From Chlorops oryzae (Eukaryota > Arthropoda > Insecta > Diptera > Chloropidae): DNA of 64,000 nucleotides. A program made the translations under genes and the position numbers. This document shows, in pieces, positions 47,093-59,581 of this stretch (the stretch's first letter is position 1; the number at the start of each line of letters is the position of its first letter). The stretch is from assembly GCA_020466095.1 (NCBI GenBank), contig CM035806.1, positions 39,751,698 through 39,815,697 on the forward strand, read 5' to 3'. Below the pieces are notes generated by a model. That model had not been told where the DNA came from and did not search any database. It saw nothing but the letters and a program-made list of their open reading frames with translations.

Positions 47093-50000
47093 TCCTGACT
47101 GGAATTATGATAATATCTACTAACCCACAAGTGCATATCTCACAGATGCATTTCTCCGAGTGTTGTGTTAAACTTTTAGCTTTTTCGGCGACTCCACGCT
47201 AAAAACAAAAATTATAAATGGGAAATGAATTAATCACAATGTATTGCGTTTGGAAAATTCATATCAATTCACTTCACTCACTTTTCTTGAATCGTTTGTT
47301 ACTGTTAAGCTCGTGTATGCCTCATCGACCTCATCATAAATATTTCGTTCAATATTTTTGTGTTTCGATGTTTGATTTTTCAACAGCGTTATGTTCTCAT
47401 CATTTTCAGAAATTGCCGTATTCTTCTCAATCTCCACAAACTCATCAATGTAGATGGTCTTTTTTGGAGCTTCAACAATTTTTTCAATGACATCAGTGTG
47501 AGTCTTCTCGTCGAGTACACGCCAGTCGTTGATACTTGCATCGAATATCTGCGACAGAAGAATTGTATGCAACGTTATAATTGGAATTTCCAAAAAAAAA
47601 TCTTATGCCATCAAATTAAGATTAGTACTATGTACTACTAAGTACGAGCATGGTATTTGAAGAGAGACTTTGATAATGGTATCAAGTGAAAACATTTGTT
47701 CAAATCGTTCGTTCACAAAAAAAAAAACGTTACCTTATTTCCTATTTTCCTTGTTCCAAAAAAGCAATTGAACTATGCTCAACCCAAACGAAACGTATTC
47801 AGAAACGATACTTTTTATTCCACTAAATAATATAATTTTTTTTTTAATATCTGCGCGACGTTGAGAAAAAAGTGCAATTACAATTGCTTTGCATTGAAAT
47901 AAATTATTGTTACGCAAATAGTTCGTTAAGGTCTAGGTTGTTCGGTTCAAGTTTTATTGCTAAACGCTGCTGGCAGTGCAAAGCTTTTAAATTCGTTCTC
48001 TCACCGGCAATTTCGATTCTCTTTACAGCTCAAATGTACTCAAAAGAGAAGGAAAATTCGACAAACTCAAAAAAAGCCAGAACAAAACAAATTACACACA
48101 ATAAAAACTTTCAATAGTTAAAAATAAACTAGGTCAAGAACTGATAAGCATTACATATGCTTGTCGACATCTCCTCAACTCCGATGCTTATCAGTTGTGT
48201 CTTTGGAACTCTGTTTTTTAGTATAGAAATGTTTCTTGTTTGCGAATTTTGTTGTTTTAACATAACTGAAAAAAAAGCATAAATAACAATTAAGGGCGTC
48301 ATAGTCAGGCGTACCCGACAGTACAATACCCGTCAATACAATACCGATAATGGGTAAGCTAAATATGTTTGAATATTTTTTTAAAAAGGCCCCAAGACCA
48401 CTACCATTAAAAGAAGGGTACTCTGGCGATTTTTAAAGCCATTAAGGGCCTCATATTCCGATTTTCGTTCAATTTTTTAATGAAAACCGCCCTTTTACCA
48501 CGCCAAGTTGTCCAATTTTTGGCTTAAATGTAAGATCAACTTCTAAATTTCATTGAAATATGTATCTATCTGCAATTTTGGAATTTTTGTGACAGACCCT
48601 AGTACTGGAGGTACAATTAACAATGAACCGATCAGGAAAACGAGACGATTTTTATGACTATAGAGAGGGCATACATGCCAACTTTCATTTCAGTTCCATT
48701 TGAATTGTGGGTGTATCGAAAAATCTCCATTTTGCCACGCCCACTTTAGAATTTTTGGTAATTACATTTCGTGCCCTAAAATATCGAATTTCATCAAAAT
48801 ATCTCAAAAACTTCCGGCTTTATAGCAATTTTCATGATTTTCACAACAGACCCTAGTACTGGAGGCACCCTTAAAAATGGTCCGATCGGGTATTTGTTAT
48901 TATTACTGTTCCCGTGGATACGCATTTAAAATTTCGTCAATATAGCTCAAGTCCTTCGATAAGAAAACAGTATACACACAGACAGACAGACAGACCGACA
49001 GCATGGTTTTTATCGAATGGTTCGGGGTGTTACACACGTACGCACAAATTCAATATACCCTCAACACCGAGTGTGTCGGGTATAAAAAGCCGGCTTCCAA
49101 ATCCAACTCCCTCTCGTTAACCGCCAATGGACAATTACATAATTATTTTGCTATGGCACTGAGAAAATCCTCTAAATCCACTAACCTTTTTGCTGTTAGA
49201 GCAACCACCCACCAAAACGATGATTACATTTATTTTTATTTTTTTAAAATATATACCTATATTTTTTTTTAATTACTTCTAGCAACTCGCAACTCTCAAC
49301 TCTCAACTCCAAGCTCAAACCTGATAACTGAAAACTGGCAATTAGGCAACTGAAAGCTGGCACCTGAAAGCTGAAATCTGAAAGCTTTAAGCTAAAAGCA
49401 GACTCTCACTTACCTTGGTAACTTCGGTCGTTGTGGTTATATTGGCCACATCGGTGTTATCTCTTTCAATCTCGCGCGCAATGTCATTCGGCACGAAAGC
49501 TTTTGAGTCAACAAACGATTTCTCATCAACGACTTGCCATTTGCCGGACTTGGTGTCAAACACTTTGGTCGTATAGGTTGTTGTTGTTGTGTTGATGACA
49601 TCATCGATTATATCGGGATAGCCAGTGTCATGTGCACTGTCCACATTGCGCTCGTCGACGACTTTCCATTTATTATTGCGGCGATCGAAGATTTTCTTCT
49701 TATACGTAATGCGGTACGTACCGTCCGATTCGCGACTGACGTAACGCTCGAAGGTCGGATGCTTTTTATTCGACTTAACGGTGGCATCATGCTTATCGGT
49801 GTATTCGCTCCAGGTTTTCGTTTTCACATCGTAAACTTCCTTCTTCAATTGGGTCTTCGATTGCTGCGACGTGCTGCTACTTTGCTCGCCCACTTCGGTG
49901 ACACGTTCCGACAATTGTATTTTCGACGTTTTCGTCTTGTCAATACTGTCCGCGTTGATGGCCGAGGTAGTGGTAGTGGTAGAGCCAGTGGTAGTCCTAC

Positions 50001-51159
50001 CGCCGCTCGATACGTTCGAGACAGCACTATCGATTTGTTTTTGTTTTTGGTTTTGGTTTTGGTTTTGGTTTTCGGTTCTCTGAAGTTTTGACACTTCATC
50101 GGCGGTTTTGATGCTGTTCAACGTTGTCGTTAGCTTGGACGTTGCGTTCGTCGTCGAACTGGTGTCCAGCAGTGCGGCCGTCGTTAATGACGTTGCCGAT
50201 GACAATAATGATGACGTCGACGACGACGATGTGGTTTTAGCCGCTTCTGTTGTGGTTTTTGATTTTATTATTGATTTTGGTAATTGCAGCGTTGGTGGTT
50301 CTTTTTGTGGTCCGCTAACTCTTGTTGTGCCACCAATGTTGTCTGGCGTGCGGTGTGTCGTTGTTGTTGTTGTTGCGCTCTCTTTATTACGGCTGCTGGT
50401 GCTGGTGCCGGCAATACCTGTTCCGTCGGTTGCTAAAAACTTGCTCGAACCTGTCGACGACGATGTCGATGATGTCATTCCAACAGCACCATTTTTTTCC
50501 ATTTTCATAATTGTTGAGCTGCTGCTCTGACTGCGCTGTTCCTGGGTTTTCGACGACGACGACGACGATGATGATGTGGCTTTATATGACTTATTAAGGC
50601 TATTGCCGCCATGGATTGTCACATTACCATCGGTGCTGTAAATTTCAACAACATCTATGGGCACCGAGAATGTCGGCTCATTGCGCTCGCTTTCTAACAG
50701 ATCGATCGAGGAAATTATACCCTTATTGGGAAATCGATTTTTCTTGGAATCGCTCAGTCCATGTTGTTGATAGTATTGCGATTGCGATTGCGATGCAGAT
50801 TTTTGTGTTGCATTGTATGCGGACGACGATGATGACAGCATCGACGAGGATGTAATTGTGGTCGCTGACTTCTCTGCTGCCGATGAGGACTTTGTCGATC
50901 TGAACTCGCTCATCATATCGCGTATTTCTTGACCACTAGATGCAATTGGCGCTGGCGTACCCAATGCCGCCAATGTCTTCGACGAAGCCGCGGTCGAAGT
51001 CGAAGTAGAAGTAGAAGTCATTGATGTGAGATCACTCTGCTGCTGCTGCTGCTGCTGCTGGCTCTGTTGGTACTGCTTATTAACTTGTTTTGACGACGTG
51101 GATGCTGTGGCTACTGTGCCATTGGCAGTATTCGACTTTTTTACATTCTTCGACACCAT
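38234..51159 (-). CDS. Giant MAP6/SAXO (STOP)-like repeat protein
   Basis: Five coding exons fit in phase: 51159-49414, 47548-47282, 47198-47125, 46993-46938, 46875-38234, all with GT/AG ends, giving about 3594 residues. Exon 1 is Ser/Thr/Gln-rich and ends with three motifs of the type VFD....W.VVDE (for example VFDTKSGKWQVVDE). Exon 2 supplies a fourth, IFDASINDWRVLDE. Exons 3 and 4 together encode CICEICTCGRHHC, the cysteine motif found near the N-terminus of SAXO/FAM154 and related MAP6 family proteins, which stabilise microtubules. Exon 5 encodes about 84 tandem 28-30-residue units (DNLRPEGEF...) and a Ser/Asn-rich tail of about 480 residues ending FFKTSN. Function in microtubule binding is inferred from the cysteine motif and repeat style. 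Start ATG at 51159 follows AAAA. The fly gene name is not recognised. Confidence 0.85.
39470..46745 (-). repeat. Coding tandem array, about 84 units of 87 bp with 174-bp higher order
   Basis: The basic unit is 29 residues: (K/R)PEDNLRPEGEFY.PEKP, .YRP(A/G)ERP..(K/V). Units alternate between an AERP..QK and a GERP..QV type, so DNA similarity peaks at 174 bp (for example repeated CCCTCTGGACGCAAATTGTC at 41661 and 41835). Two arrays are highly uniform: 41.46-43.5 kb (12 SPDKPKFQPGERP units, each paired) and 44.6-46.2 kb (YRPGERP/PGYRPAERP pairs; three successive 174-bp copies around 44700-45060 look identical). Blocks with a distinct unit, KDNL(R/H)TEGEM, punctuate the arrays at least nine times. 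Confidence 0.93.
47038..47092. repeat. (TA)n microsatellite in an intron
   Basis: A TA tract with one interruption, within the short intron between exons 3 and 4 of the MAP6/SAXO-like gene (46994-47124). Confidence 0.92.
47549..49413 (-). other. Intron 1 of the MAP6/SAXO-like gene
   Basis: Bounded by a GTAAGT donor (minus strand, 49413-49408) and a TCTGTCGCAG acceptor ending at 47549. It hosts a mini-me-like copy and, near 49270-49390, a run of AACTCNCAACTC and GAAAGCTG-type short repeats. No additional exon was recognised. Confidence 0.7.
48291..49084 (+). mobile_element. mini-me-like repeat copy (C), nearly full length
   Basis: It begins AAGGGCGTCATAGTCAGGCG and ends in GAGTGTGTCGGGTATA, the terminal words of copy E. 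Internal blocks TTTTGCCACGCCCACTTT, GACAGACCCTAGTACTGGAG and ACACACAGACAGACAGACAG occur in the same order. It lies within intron 1 of the MAP6/SAXO-like gene. Confidence 0.78.
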
Positions 51160-52130
51160 TTTTACGATGCTTTATTTAATTTGAATATTAATATTGAATA
51201 CTTTTCAACCTGTTAGAGAATTTCTTTTATTTTATTATTATTAATATTATTATTTTTCTTATTAATATTATTATTTTTCTTATTATTGTTGTTTCCTAAG
51301 CACTCGTATTCTTTTCTTTTTTTTTTAGTAAAATTCGTTGGCACTTCGTTTGGCAAAGAAAAATTCGTTTCAATTGATCACAATTGATTTTAGTCACGCT
51401 AGAAAAAAACGTTTTTTTTTTTTTAAATAATTAATATAATTATTTTGTTTCTCTTCTATTTTAAATGAGTTTGTTTTTTAATATATATATATATTTATAT
51501 TTTTTTTTTTTTGTCCTCGAAAAATATGAAATTATTTCTATTAAAAAATAATAAAGAAATAGTAGGTATTAGCAATCCCGTTTAAAGCATTAAAAAACAC
51601 AAACGAAATAATGTACACGCACACGAAACACCGCAACAAAAATGTTGAAGAAACAAAAAAACAAGAAAATTAATTAAAAGCAACCAAAAAAAAAAAAGAA
51701 AAACATAAGAAAAAATTAAGCATACTATATACCAATATGTTAAATTAAAAGCACACAGAGAACAGAGAAGAAAAATGAATTTCAAAGCTCCAAATCACAC
51801 AAGGCACACAAACGTTGAGAGGCCGATATTTTCATTAATGAACAACCGTCGTCGGGAACTACTCGTTATGAACTGATCGTGAGCGCTGTGGCTGGAATAG
51901 CTTTCAGCCCAGCAGCGTTTGACTTGACTGCTGTGCAAAGATGACGATATGAGACATTTGCGAGTGGGCAAGTAGCAAAAGTGTGAGTGCTTCAAAGTTT
52001 TTTTTGCTTTAGAAATGCCAAAAAAAAAAAACCGAAAACAAAAAAAACCAATCCAAACAAAACGAAACGAAATTTCCGAATGTAGACAACCAGCCACTCT
52101 GCAAGCTCGATCGAAAACGTGTGGGCAATC
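51160..52130 (-). promoter_or_regulatory. 5' flank and possible leader of the MAP6/SAXO-like gene
   Basis: Very AT-rich sequence directly upstream of the start codon (51160-51580) changes to mixed sequence at 51800-52130. Short frames here are low-complexity. The transcription start is not identified; I see no clear TATA or initiator that I would defend. Confidence 0.3.
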
Positions 52131-54400
52131 CGAGCTATAAGCTATATGCGTAGGTACCTATAACACAAAATCAGGCTTCAAAATCTATAAAGCAAGAAAA
52201 CTTCAATCTCAACTCCACATTTTGAGCTAAGTAAGAACTTCGTTGGTTTTTCCCTTTACCTTTTTTATTTTTTTTTTTTGAGTGCAGGGCAGAATCTTTC
52301 TTCATGTTCTCTGTTGTTGTTGTTTTTTTTTTTTTCTCCTTAAATGCTTATCATTGTTAGCCGAACTCATATACCCAGGATGATGGCCTGTGAGAAGATC
52401 CAGGCTACTCGGCATCTTCTCCCACCTAACTTGCCTGACGGAGCTCTGTAGGGATAAAAGATATTGCTCGCTTCATAAGCATTGTGTAGGGAGGCATGTA
52501 GTCTCGCGTCTCGCCGATATGCAGCCTGAGTATGAGTCAACCTTAGAAGAGGTCCAACCTAACAGAACTTAACCTTGCGAGAGTGATGAAGGAAAAAAAG
52601 GAATTTTCCCAAATTTCAAAGACCATTTTGAACAGGAAAAATAGAAATGCCCCCTTCAGTACATATACTTATACGTCAAGGCGCGGTAAGAGAGTTTAGA
52701 GACCTTCCCAGGAGAAAAATCACCATCATCTTTCATAGGGGTATTTGCGGTACTGATAGGTCACTTGTCGCAGTCAGGGCTCCTTTGCTGGAAGAAATAT
52801 TTGACAAAAAAAAAAAAACAAGATCATCACTGGCCTTGCATAAGAACCTCCATAATTCAACGTCCATTCATGAAACCAGGACCAGAGGGAATCCTCTCTT
52901 TACCCCACTCCTTGATAGGGCTGTACACGTCAATTTTATGGTCATAAAAAATGTTCCTGAAGTTACCTATCTATATGGATCGAAGGAAAAATGATTCACG
53001 AACACTCCACGAATATTTCCGAAAAACCGAAAAAACGAAATAACTTTTTGCCTAACCCAACAAACACGCATTTCAAAGATAGCTCAAAAGCCGGCAAAAT
53101 CACCTACTTAGTTTGGTATTCGCAATTCGTAATTAAGCGCCTAGCCTGCTTAAGACCAATGTCCAATCCCCCCCGTCTTTGGTTAGAAAAAGGCGAGTAT
53201 CAATTTGTGAAATTCATAAAATCGAAGACTTTGGTGCGGAGAAACTTTCAACTGCAGCCAGATTTCTTTCTTTTTATTTACATATATGTATGTATGTTTT
53301 TTTGTGTTCATGAACGTATATATGTATATGTGTGTATATGCCAGCTCATTCCATACTTCTTGTTATGGCCTCGTCTGGGGGATATTGCTTTTTGTGGGTG
53401 GATTTGTTGATCACCTCTGTTAAGAACGGTTATGATCAATCATTTTTCTTACACAGGTGGGTGCGTTTCATTGTTATTATATTATGCGATGGGGCTGTGA
53501 AAAAATATTCATTGTTATTGAGAGCGATTTGTCTCGGCTTTCTTCTTCATTCGATTTCATTGAAATGATTTTAAACATCATGATATCTTATTGAAGTGTA
53601 TTTTTTTTTTTTTTTACATCGATTTCGCCAATCGATCTCATGTTAGTCTTTCTCTTAAAGCAGTACTCAATACCCCGGACTTACGGGACAGATGGGACCA
53701 AGCGATGGCTTTGCAAGTCAAATTCGCGAAAGTCGGAGTTCAACCATGCTTAAGAAATATAACATACCGATGAACGTATAAAGCTTGTGAAACCGGGTCC
53801 AGAGTCTAGAGGAAATAATAATTTAGGAGAAACATCGCGAGTGAAATGTTAGATAAGAAAAACTGAAAAATAAAAGCAACGTTAGCGGAACACGTCGATG
53901 CAGTGCTGACATATCGTGGGAGTTCTCCCACTCTGTGGGAATTTGAAACAAAACAAAAATTAGGTGAAATTGGGAATTCCCAATTTCCTATTTAGGAAAT
54001 GTTCGACCTGTTGGACAGTTGTGCAGGGCGGTGGGAAAAGGACTGTACCCGGATTCCCTGAACAGGCTCGTATTAGCCGGAGAATTCCTTGCGAAAAAGA
54101 CTTATGAACTTGACGTTCGGAAATCAATCAACGTGACTTTAAATTAATTGAATGAAAATGGAGTAATGGATTACTCCCCAAATCTCCAAAGTAAGGAATC
54201 TTTATGATCTCCTGAAAGATCACAAACGGAGCAATAACATTTCGTTCCTCAAAGAGCACAAATGGTTTAATATTTGTCATTTTCTGAGAGAGAAAAAATG
54301 GAATAAAAAAAGGATTCGAATTGATTTATTTAATTTAAAATATCTTTTGGTTGCTCCGTGTGTTCAGAATTTCAAATATCTCTTTTTTTTTTAAATGTTT
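52131..54400. other. Intergenic DNA with repeat fragments
   Basis: A piece ending CAACCTAACAGAACTTAACC at about 52553-52575 looks like a retroelement tail. Frames at 52647-52994 and 52991-53410 have no recognisable domain and no supporting splice sites. Nothing else assigned. Confidence 0.45.
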
Positions 54401-54420
54401 ATTTTTCATTTTTCATTCCG

Positions 54421-54484
54421 CCTGTTGTGGGATTTGAACCTCGGAACTCTCGATTTCTAGTCATGTGCTCACCCATCGACACCG
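54421..54484 (-). mobile_element. tRNA-like SINE head
   Basis: On the minus strand it reads GGTGTCGATGGGTGAGCACA, a tRNA-like D-arm region, followed by a perfect B box GGTTCAAATCC in CCGAGGTTCAAATCCCAC. It is continued by A-rich sequence toward 54370. It is probably the promoter-bearing head of a tRNA-derived SINE; cloverleaf pairing is too imperfect for a functional tRNA. Confidence 0.55.
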
Positions 54485-54489
54485 TGAAT

Positions 54490-57400
54490 TGCGAATCGAA
54501 ATTCAAGAATTTTTATCGCTTACAAGTTTAAGATCAAACTGAACTTCATTTCATTTCGATTTCGTATTGCTCCGAATAGATGAAGAAGTCATTACTCCTT
54601 CATTGCTGGATTTAGGACTACGTACTCTCAAAAAACTCCGAATGGAGTTTCAATGCTCGCTAAAACTCCGAATGGATGGAAAAGTCATTCCTCCTGAATT
54701 GCTGCATTTTGGGCTTTGCTTATACATTTTTTGCTGGGTAAAAATCTAATCTAATACATACGAATATTTGTATCATTTAAATATTGATCGGGGATAAATA
54801 AAAAGCGCACTCGTATTTTCATATTCCCAGTCTGAAAACCAGTCGGATAAATGACGTTATTCTCAGTTCCACGAAAGTCTCTCAGCTTACGTCGCTTTGT
54901 CATTAGTAAACATTCACACCCGAATGCTCCGGACAAATTTTTTACCACGGCACATAAACATTTTTATTTATTGCGAAATAATTGCAAAAAAAAAAAAATA
55001 AATAAAAAATAACAAACAGCACTTTGAGGCGTTAGTCACAAAAATTTCAAAAAAAAGGAGAAAAATCTGTTAAGATTAGATTTCTATTCAAATTTTGTTC
55101 ACACCCAAACGAAAAAGTTTGCATGTTTCTTCGGGAAATTAAGAAAAACATTTTTTTTATTCAAAATATGTACTGTGAATTATGGCTATCCACATAGAAT
55201 ATAACATATCTGAATGCCCATCCTATCTAGGACTTTCAGAAATTCGTCCAATATTTTCTTAAACCAACCCAAGCCGTTATTCAAATGTTAAAAATTTAAT
55301 ATTTTTAAATAAATTGTACCAAAGAACTTAATCGGTTTATACAGTAGGTACGCATGATGAGAAAAATAACTAAAGTTTTCATTTTCATTCTTGTTTTTAT
55401 TTTATATTATTATTTTTATTAATTTTTTTTCTACGGTTTTCGGCTGCAACACATTTTAATGGAGCTTACGGTTTGCAGCATTTCACTCAACCTCAAATTT
55501 CAAGAAGAAAAATAAATGAAAATGATTCATGAATGAAAATGTAGGCGCCTCGATGACGATATTTTTTTTTACAATAATTGAAAATTTTTAATGAGATTTA
55601 TTGAAAGATGCAGAAAGCCAATCACATTCTAAATATATATATTTTGCTATATATTTCCTAGAGTTTTTTTTGGCCCAATTATTAGTTTTTTTCTTTTTGT
55701 TGACGAAAGTGTGGCGGAGAAAAGATCGAAAAATTTTGACTAAAAAGAAACCGGTCTGCAAGTTCTCTCTGTAAGGCGAAATTGGCGACCATCAACGGAA
55801 AAAAAATATACATACATATTTGATTATTGATCGCACAAACATATGCACGTATGTATATATATATATTCAATTTGTGTGTCAGCTCGAGAAATTCGTCTGT
55901 TTTTGCAAAATTTAACACCTACACATTTTGAGTCAAGCGCTTGAGTCAGACTTTTCTCATATATGAGTTTATTCACACGAAATAAATTGTTCGATAGCTT
56001 TTTATGGTAAAAGTCATTCATTTCTTCGAGTGATATATTTTTTGTGTTAAACGTTCGTCAAATAAAATCAAAATAAATTAAATTTATTAAAAAAAAAAAA
56101 AAGTGAGTCTAAGATCAAACATTCAACAGTGTTTTTAACCCTCTCCTTCCTTTTTTCGAACAAATTACCAAAAAACTAATACGTAATAATAATAATTTCA
56201 GATGCGTGTTTTTCTACCCCCAAATTAGTCATTTTTGAAGTTTTGATTTAAAAAGTAAAATTATGGCATTAGAGGGTTAAGAGTATGACAATTTAAATGT
56301 CCAACTCCTTCACATCCGTTCAAATTATAAAAACAAGATAGATATTCTCGTCAACTCTTAAAAATTTTTCTTATGCGAAGATTCGGTATACCAGAAAACA
56401 ACTTTTAAAAATTCGACTTTTAGCCCAAGGCCACAACAAAGACTAAACTTGTCATAAAAAAAAAAAATTTTTATAAAAGGATTTCTCTTCGGAATTAATG
56501 CTGAACTTCTTTCAATATGTTCAACATAAAGTGTATCCTCTCCAAAATATTCTATTAATTTTTTTTATTAAATTAATTTAATTAAAAATTTTTCAGAGAT
56601 CCAAAATAGATTCGAATCTCGCCCTAACGCAATTCTCGGTAGTGCGTTCCCTAAATAAACATTTTTTTGAAATTTTTCCATACATTTTCAATGTATTCAA
56701 TGTTTTTTTCTTCCTTCCGTGCAGTAATGAACCGGTTATGTTATGGCAGTTCGCACCATTGAATTCGTCTAGCCGGCGGTCGGTAATAAACGGGTTGGTT
56801 TAAGGGTAGATAGTCTGTAAATGACACTTTAATCAACTTCGAATATATATATGTATGTAAGAAAATGGTTTTTTATTTTCCTTATTTGACTATCCGAAAA
56901 ACCGGACAAAATTACGACAATTGACCCAAGAAAACTGACCTACGATCAGCCGTTTTGCAGGGACTAGTCCCTCGCCAATGACAGGCCCATGTCAAAAAGG
57001 TCAGTTGAATACATTAGAAGTGGAATTATGAGGGGACTAGTAGTACTGGTAACACGAAGGACTGACCGAAGGCTACACTTGGGTCAATCCATATTACTGC
57101 AGCGTTTCCTCCGTGCTTAGATTAGGAGCACTTTGTTGCGGAAACACGTAGTGAAAACGTACGAGGAAGCGACAGGGCTTACAGTCCGTACCTTTCTCAA
57201 CCAAAACCTACGAGTTCCCGTGACAAACGGTCTCCTAATTTATGCACGGACTTGGCGGATTTTTTCAATAATATAATTGATGGCGAGGGACGCTCGGGAA
57301 TGTGGTATGGGATAGTTTTTCTCTCCTCCCCGTGCATCGCTCGCCATCAAACCAACTTGTCTTGATTATCAATAAATGTCCTTTGGTTCTTTTTCAGAAT

Positions 57401-57960
57401 TGATTCTATTCGATTTTTAATGTATTCCTTTTCTTTTTTTTTTTTTTTTGCGATGCCATAAAATTATCGAAATTGAATATACATACAAACACGTTAATAA
57501 TGTTATCAGCATTTAAAAATTTGTGATCGGAGAAGGTATTTATGAAGTGTTTGCTTTTTCTTCTTTCTTTCTTTTTAATTCTTTAAACTTCCTTATCTCC
57601 TTGTTTTGTTTGAACGAATTCGCGAATGTTTTTTTTCTTCGTGTAGTTCAATCGGTAACCAATTATTAAATAAGCTTTCTTAATTTAACCGATTATTAAA
57701 TCGGCTTCTAATCGCATGGTGAACGTAATTTTAAATACTTACTTTGAATAAATCATTATTTTAAAGTTACTGAACAGACCGAAGGCCTTTGTTTTCAGTT
57801 CCTTCTATATACATATCATTTATCACCGTTAAGTATAAATAAACGAAAAAGAAAAAAAATGAAAAACAATTAAAAATTGTTATATTAGAAGCTCTCCGTA
57901 TGACCTTGGAAAAACTTTAAATTGAACTGCCAAAATGATTTACAGTCGAGTCTGGATAGT
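54490..57960. other. AT-rich intergenic DNA
   Basis: Contains a locally repeated phrase CTCCGAATGGA/AAGTCATT.CTCC (54570-54690) and a region with ACTAGT/CTGCAG words (56950-57110) like the small MITE at 18.1 kb. No gene supported. Confidence 0.45.
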
Positions 57961-57961
57961 G

Positions 57962-58964
57962 TAAATCAGGCGACCCTGACGATACAATGCCCGACACATA
58001 CCCAGCAGGCAAATAAATCCAGCAGGATAAAAGCATCAGTGATTTCACAGTGGGTCATACAAGTGACATTGTCATGCATGCCACCTTGTGGGACATGTCA
58101 TCATGGAGGGATGCTGTTCATGTTCTTGAATATTCAAAGAGAAAAGACAGAAGAGCGTTTTCCAACCGGTTTCTATAAAGTGACATTTAGAGAGAAATGA
58201 GCATGTGCTTCTCTCAAATGCTTTTTTCGCCATCGCACCGCCAGGCAGGACAATGTCCAGCTAGGAGTCACCAGTGAGTTTTTCTAACCCCATGAAGCCA
58301 AAGTCACCTTGGCAGTCCCTGTCAGTTCGTGTACACATGTCATACGAAGTGTCCTACGAACTGTCAGTCAACCTGATATCACTGATTTTGTCAGGAGGAA
58401 TTTTCCTGCTGGGTACTTATACACCTACTTATGTTTAAACATTTTTTAAAACAGGCCCCAAGACCACGACCATTAGAAAAAAGTATACTGGAGATTTTTA
58501 AGGTTCCCAGTTTTATCCAATCTTTTTTTTTATGAGAACGCCCATTTTCCAAATTTTTAGAAATCTAATCGGAGGCTTTAATATATTCTCAAATTGCAAA
58601 TTTCATTGAAATATCTTGAAAAAGTCTGATTTTTGCGCAGTTTTGATATTTTTGTGACAGACCCTAGTGCTGGAGGTACCCTTAAAAATGATCCGATCTG
58701 GTCGATTCTTAAACTTGTTCTTACTCATGTCCCCACCAAGACGCATACATAAATTTCGTTAAGATAGCTCAACTCCTTCGTTAAGAAAACTATGTACGGG
58801 CAGACGGACGGACAGACATACAGACAGATGGACATGGCGAAATCAAATCTTCTAGTGACGCCGATCATTTCTATATACATTTTATGGTCTATATCGAATG
58901 GTTCGGGGTGTTACACACGTACGCACAAATCCAATATTCCCTCAACATGGATTGTTTCGGGTAT
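57962..58964 (+). mobile_element. mini-me-like repeat copy (D), split by a MITE
   Basis: The start AATCAGGCGACCCTGACGAT with CCCGACACATA is separated from the rest (from ACTTATACACCTACTTATGT on, then CCCAAGACCACGACCATTAG) by the 413-bp MITE. The remainder includes GACAGACCCTAGTGCTGGAG, the GACGGACGGACAGACA tract and the terminal TTTCGGGTATA. Confidence 0.78.
58001..58413. mobile_element. TA-flanked MITE nested in mini-me copy D
   Basis: A 413-bp segment begins CCCAGCAGGCAAAT and ends with the inverse of CCCAGCAGGAAAAT. A second matching block (ATCAGTGAT) follows in both arms. TA duplications are at 57999-58000 and 58414-58415. The host repeat resumes cleanly on both sides. No transposase. 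Confidence 0.75.
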
Positions 58965-59581
58965 AAATACAAAAATTTTGGCCTCGATAGTGTGAACAAC
59001 CTATGTAACCATGAACAGGCCATGCATGCCTTTAGATCACTCCATTCAGGGTCGACAGTATTCAAATTGATTTTTCGTAACATCCCAAAGGACTAAAAAT
59101 ATCTACATACTTTGAATTCTCCGTGTCGTCTATCCAAAGGCTTGTTTCTCTTTGATCTCGCTGCTTTGCTTTTCTTATTTTGTTTTCTTCATTTAAAGCT
59201 TTTTGTTCACCCACAAAAATATTACTCAATTTTTTATACTTTCGACAAATAAGCCTGTTTGTTTCGAATTCGTCTCTTGAGTGAAAATCTTCTCGTGTCA
59301 CACCAAGACCATATAGTATCTACCGCTCTAGAGCAATCTGGAGTGATATCAGTTTGAGAAATTGTTATTTTATATTAAAAAACGTGAAACACAAACGCTT
59401 TGTGCTTCACAGATAAATTCTTGTCTCACATTCCGCGGAAAGAAAATAGAAAAAAAGAAGAAAATGAAAAAAACGTTCAAAAATTGTAGTTAAACAAACC
59501 TTATCCATTGTGTTCCACACTCCGCTCATAGAGTAAATGTATGCAGCGGATACGTCATGCCAAGCAATTTTATTAAACAAG

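Noticed and set aside
54570..54740. MITE based on repeated CTCCGAATGGA words ending near GCTGGGTA
   Set aside because: The opposite terminus and a target duplication could not be found.
56950..57110. Another copy of the ACTAGT-type MITE
   Set aside because: Shares words such as ATATTACTGCAG with the 18.1-kb element, but ends are not paired and no TA duplication is clear.
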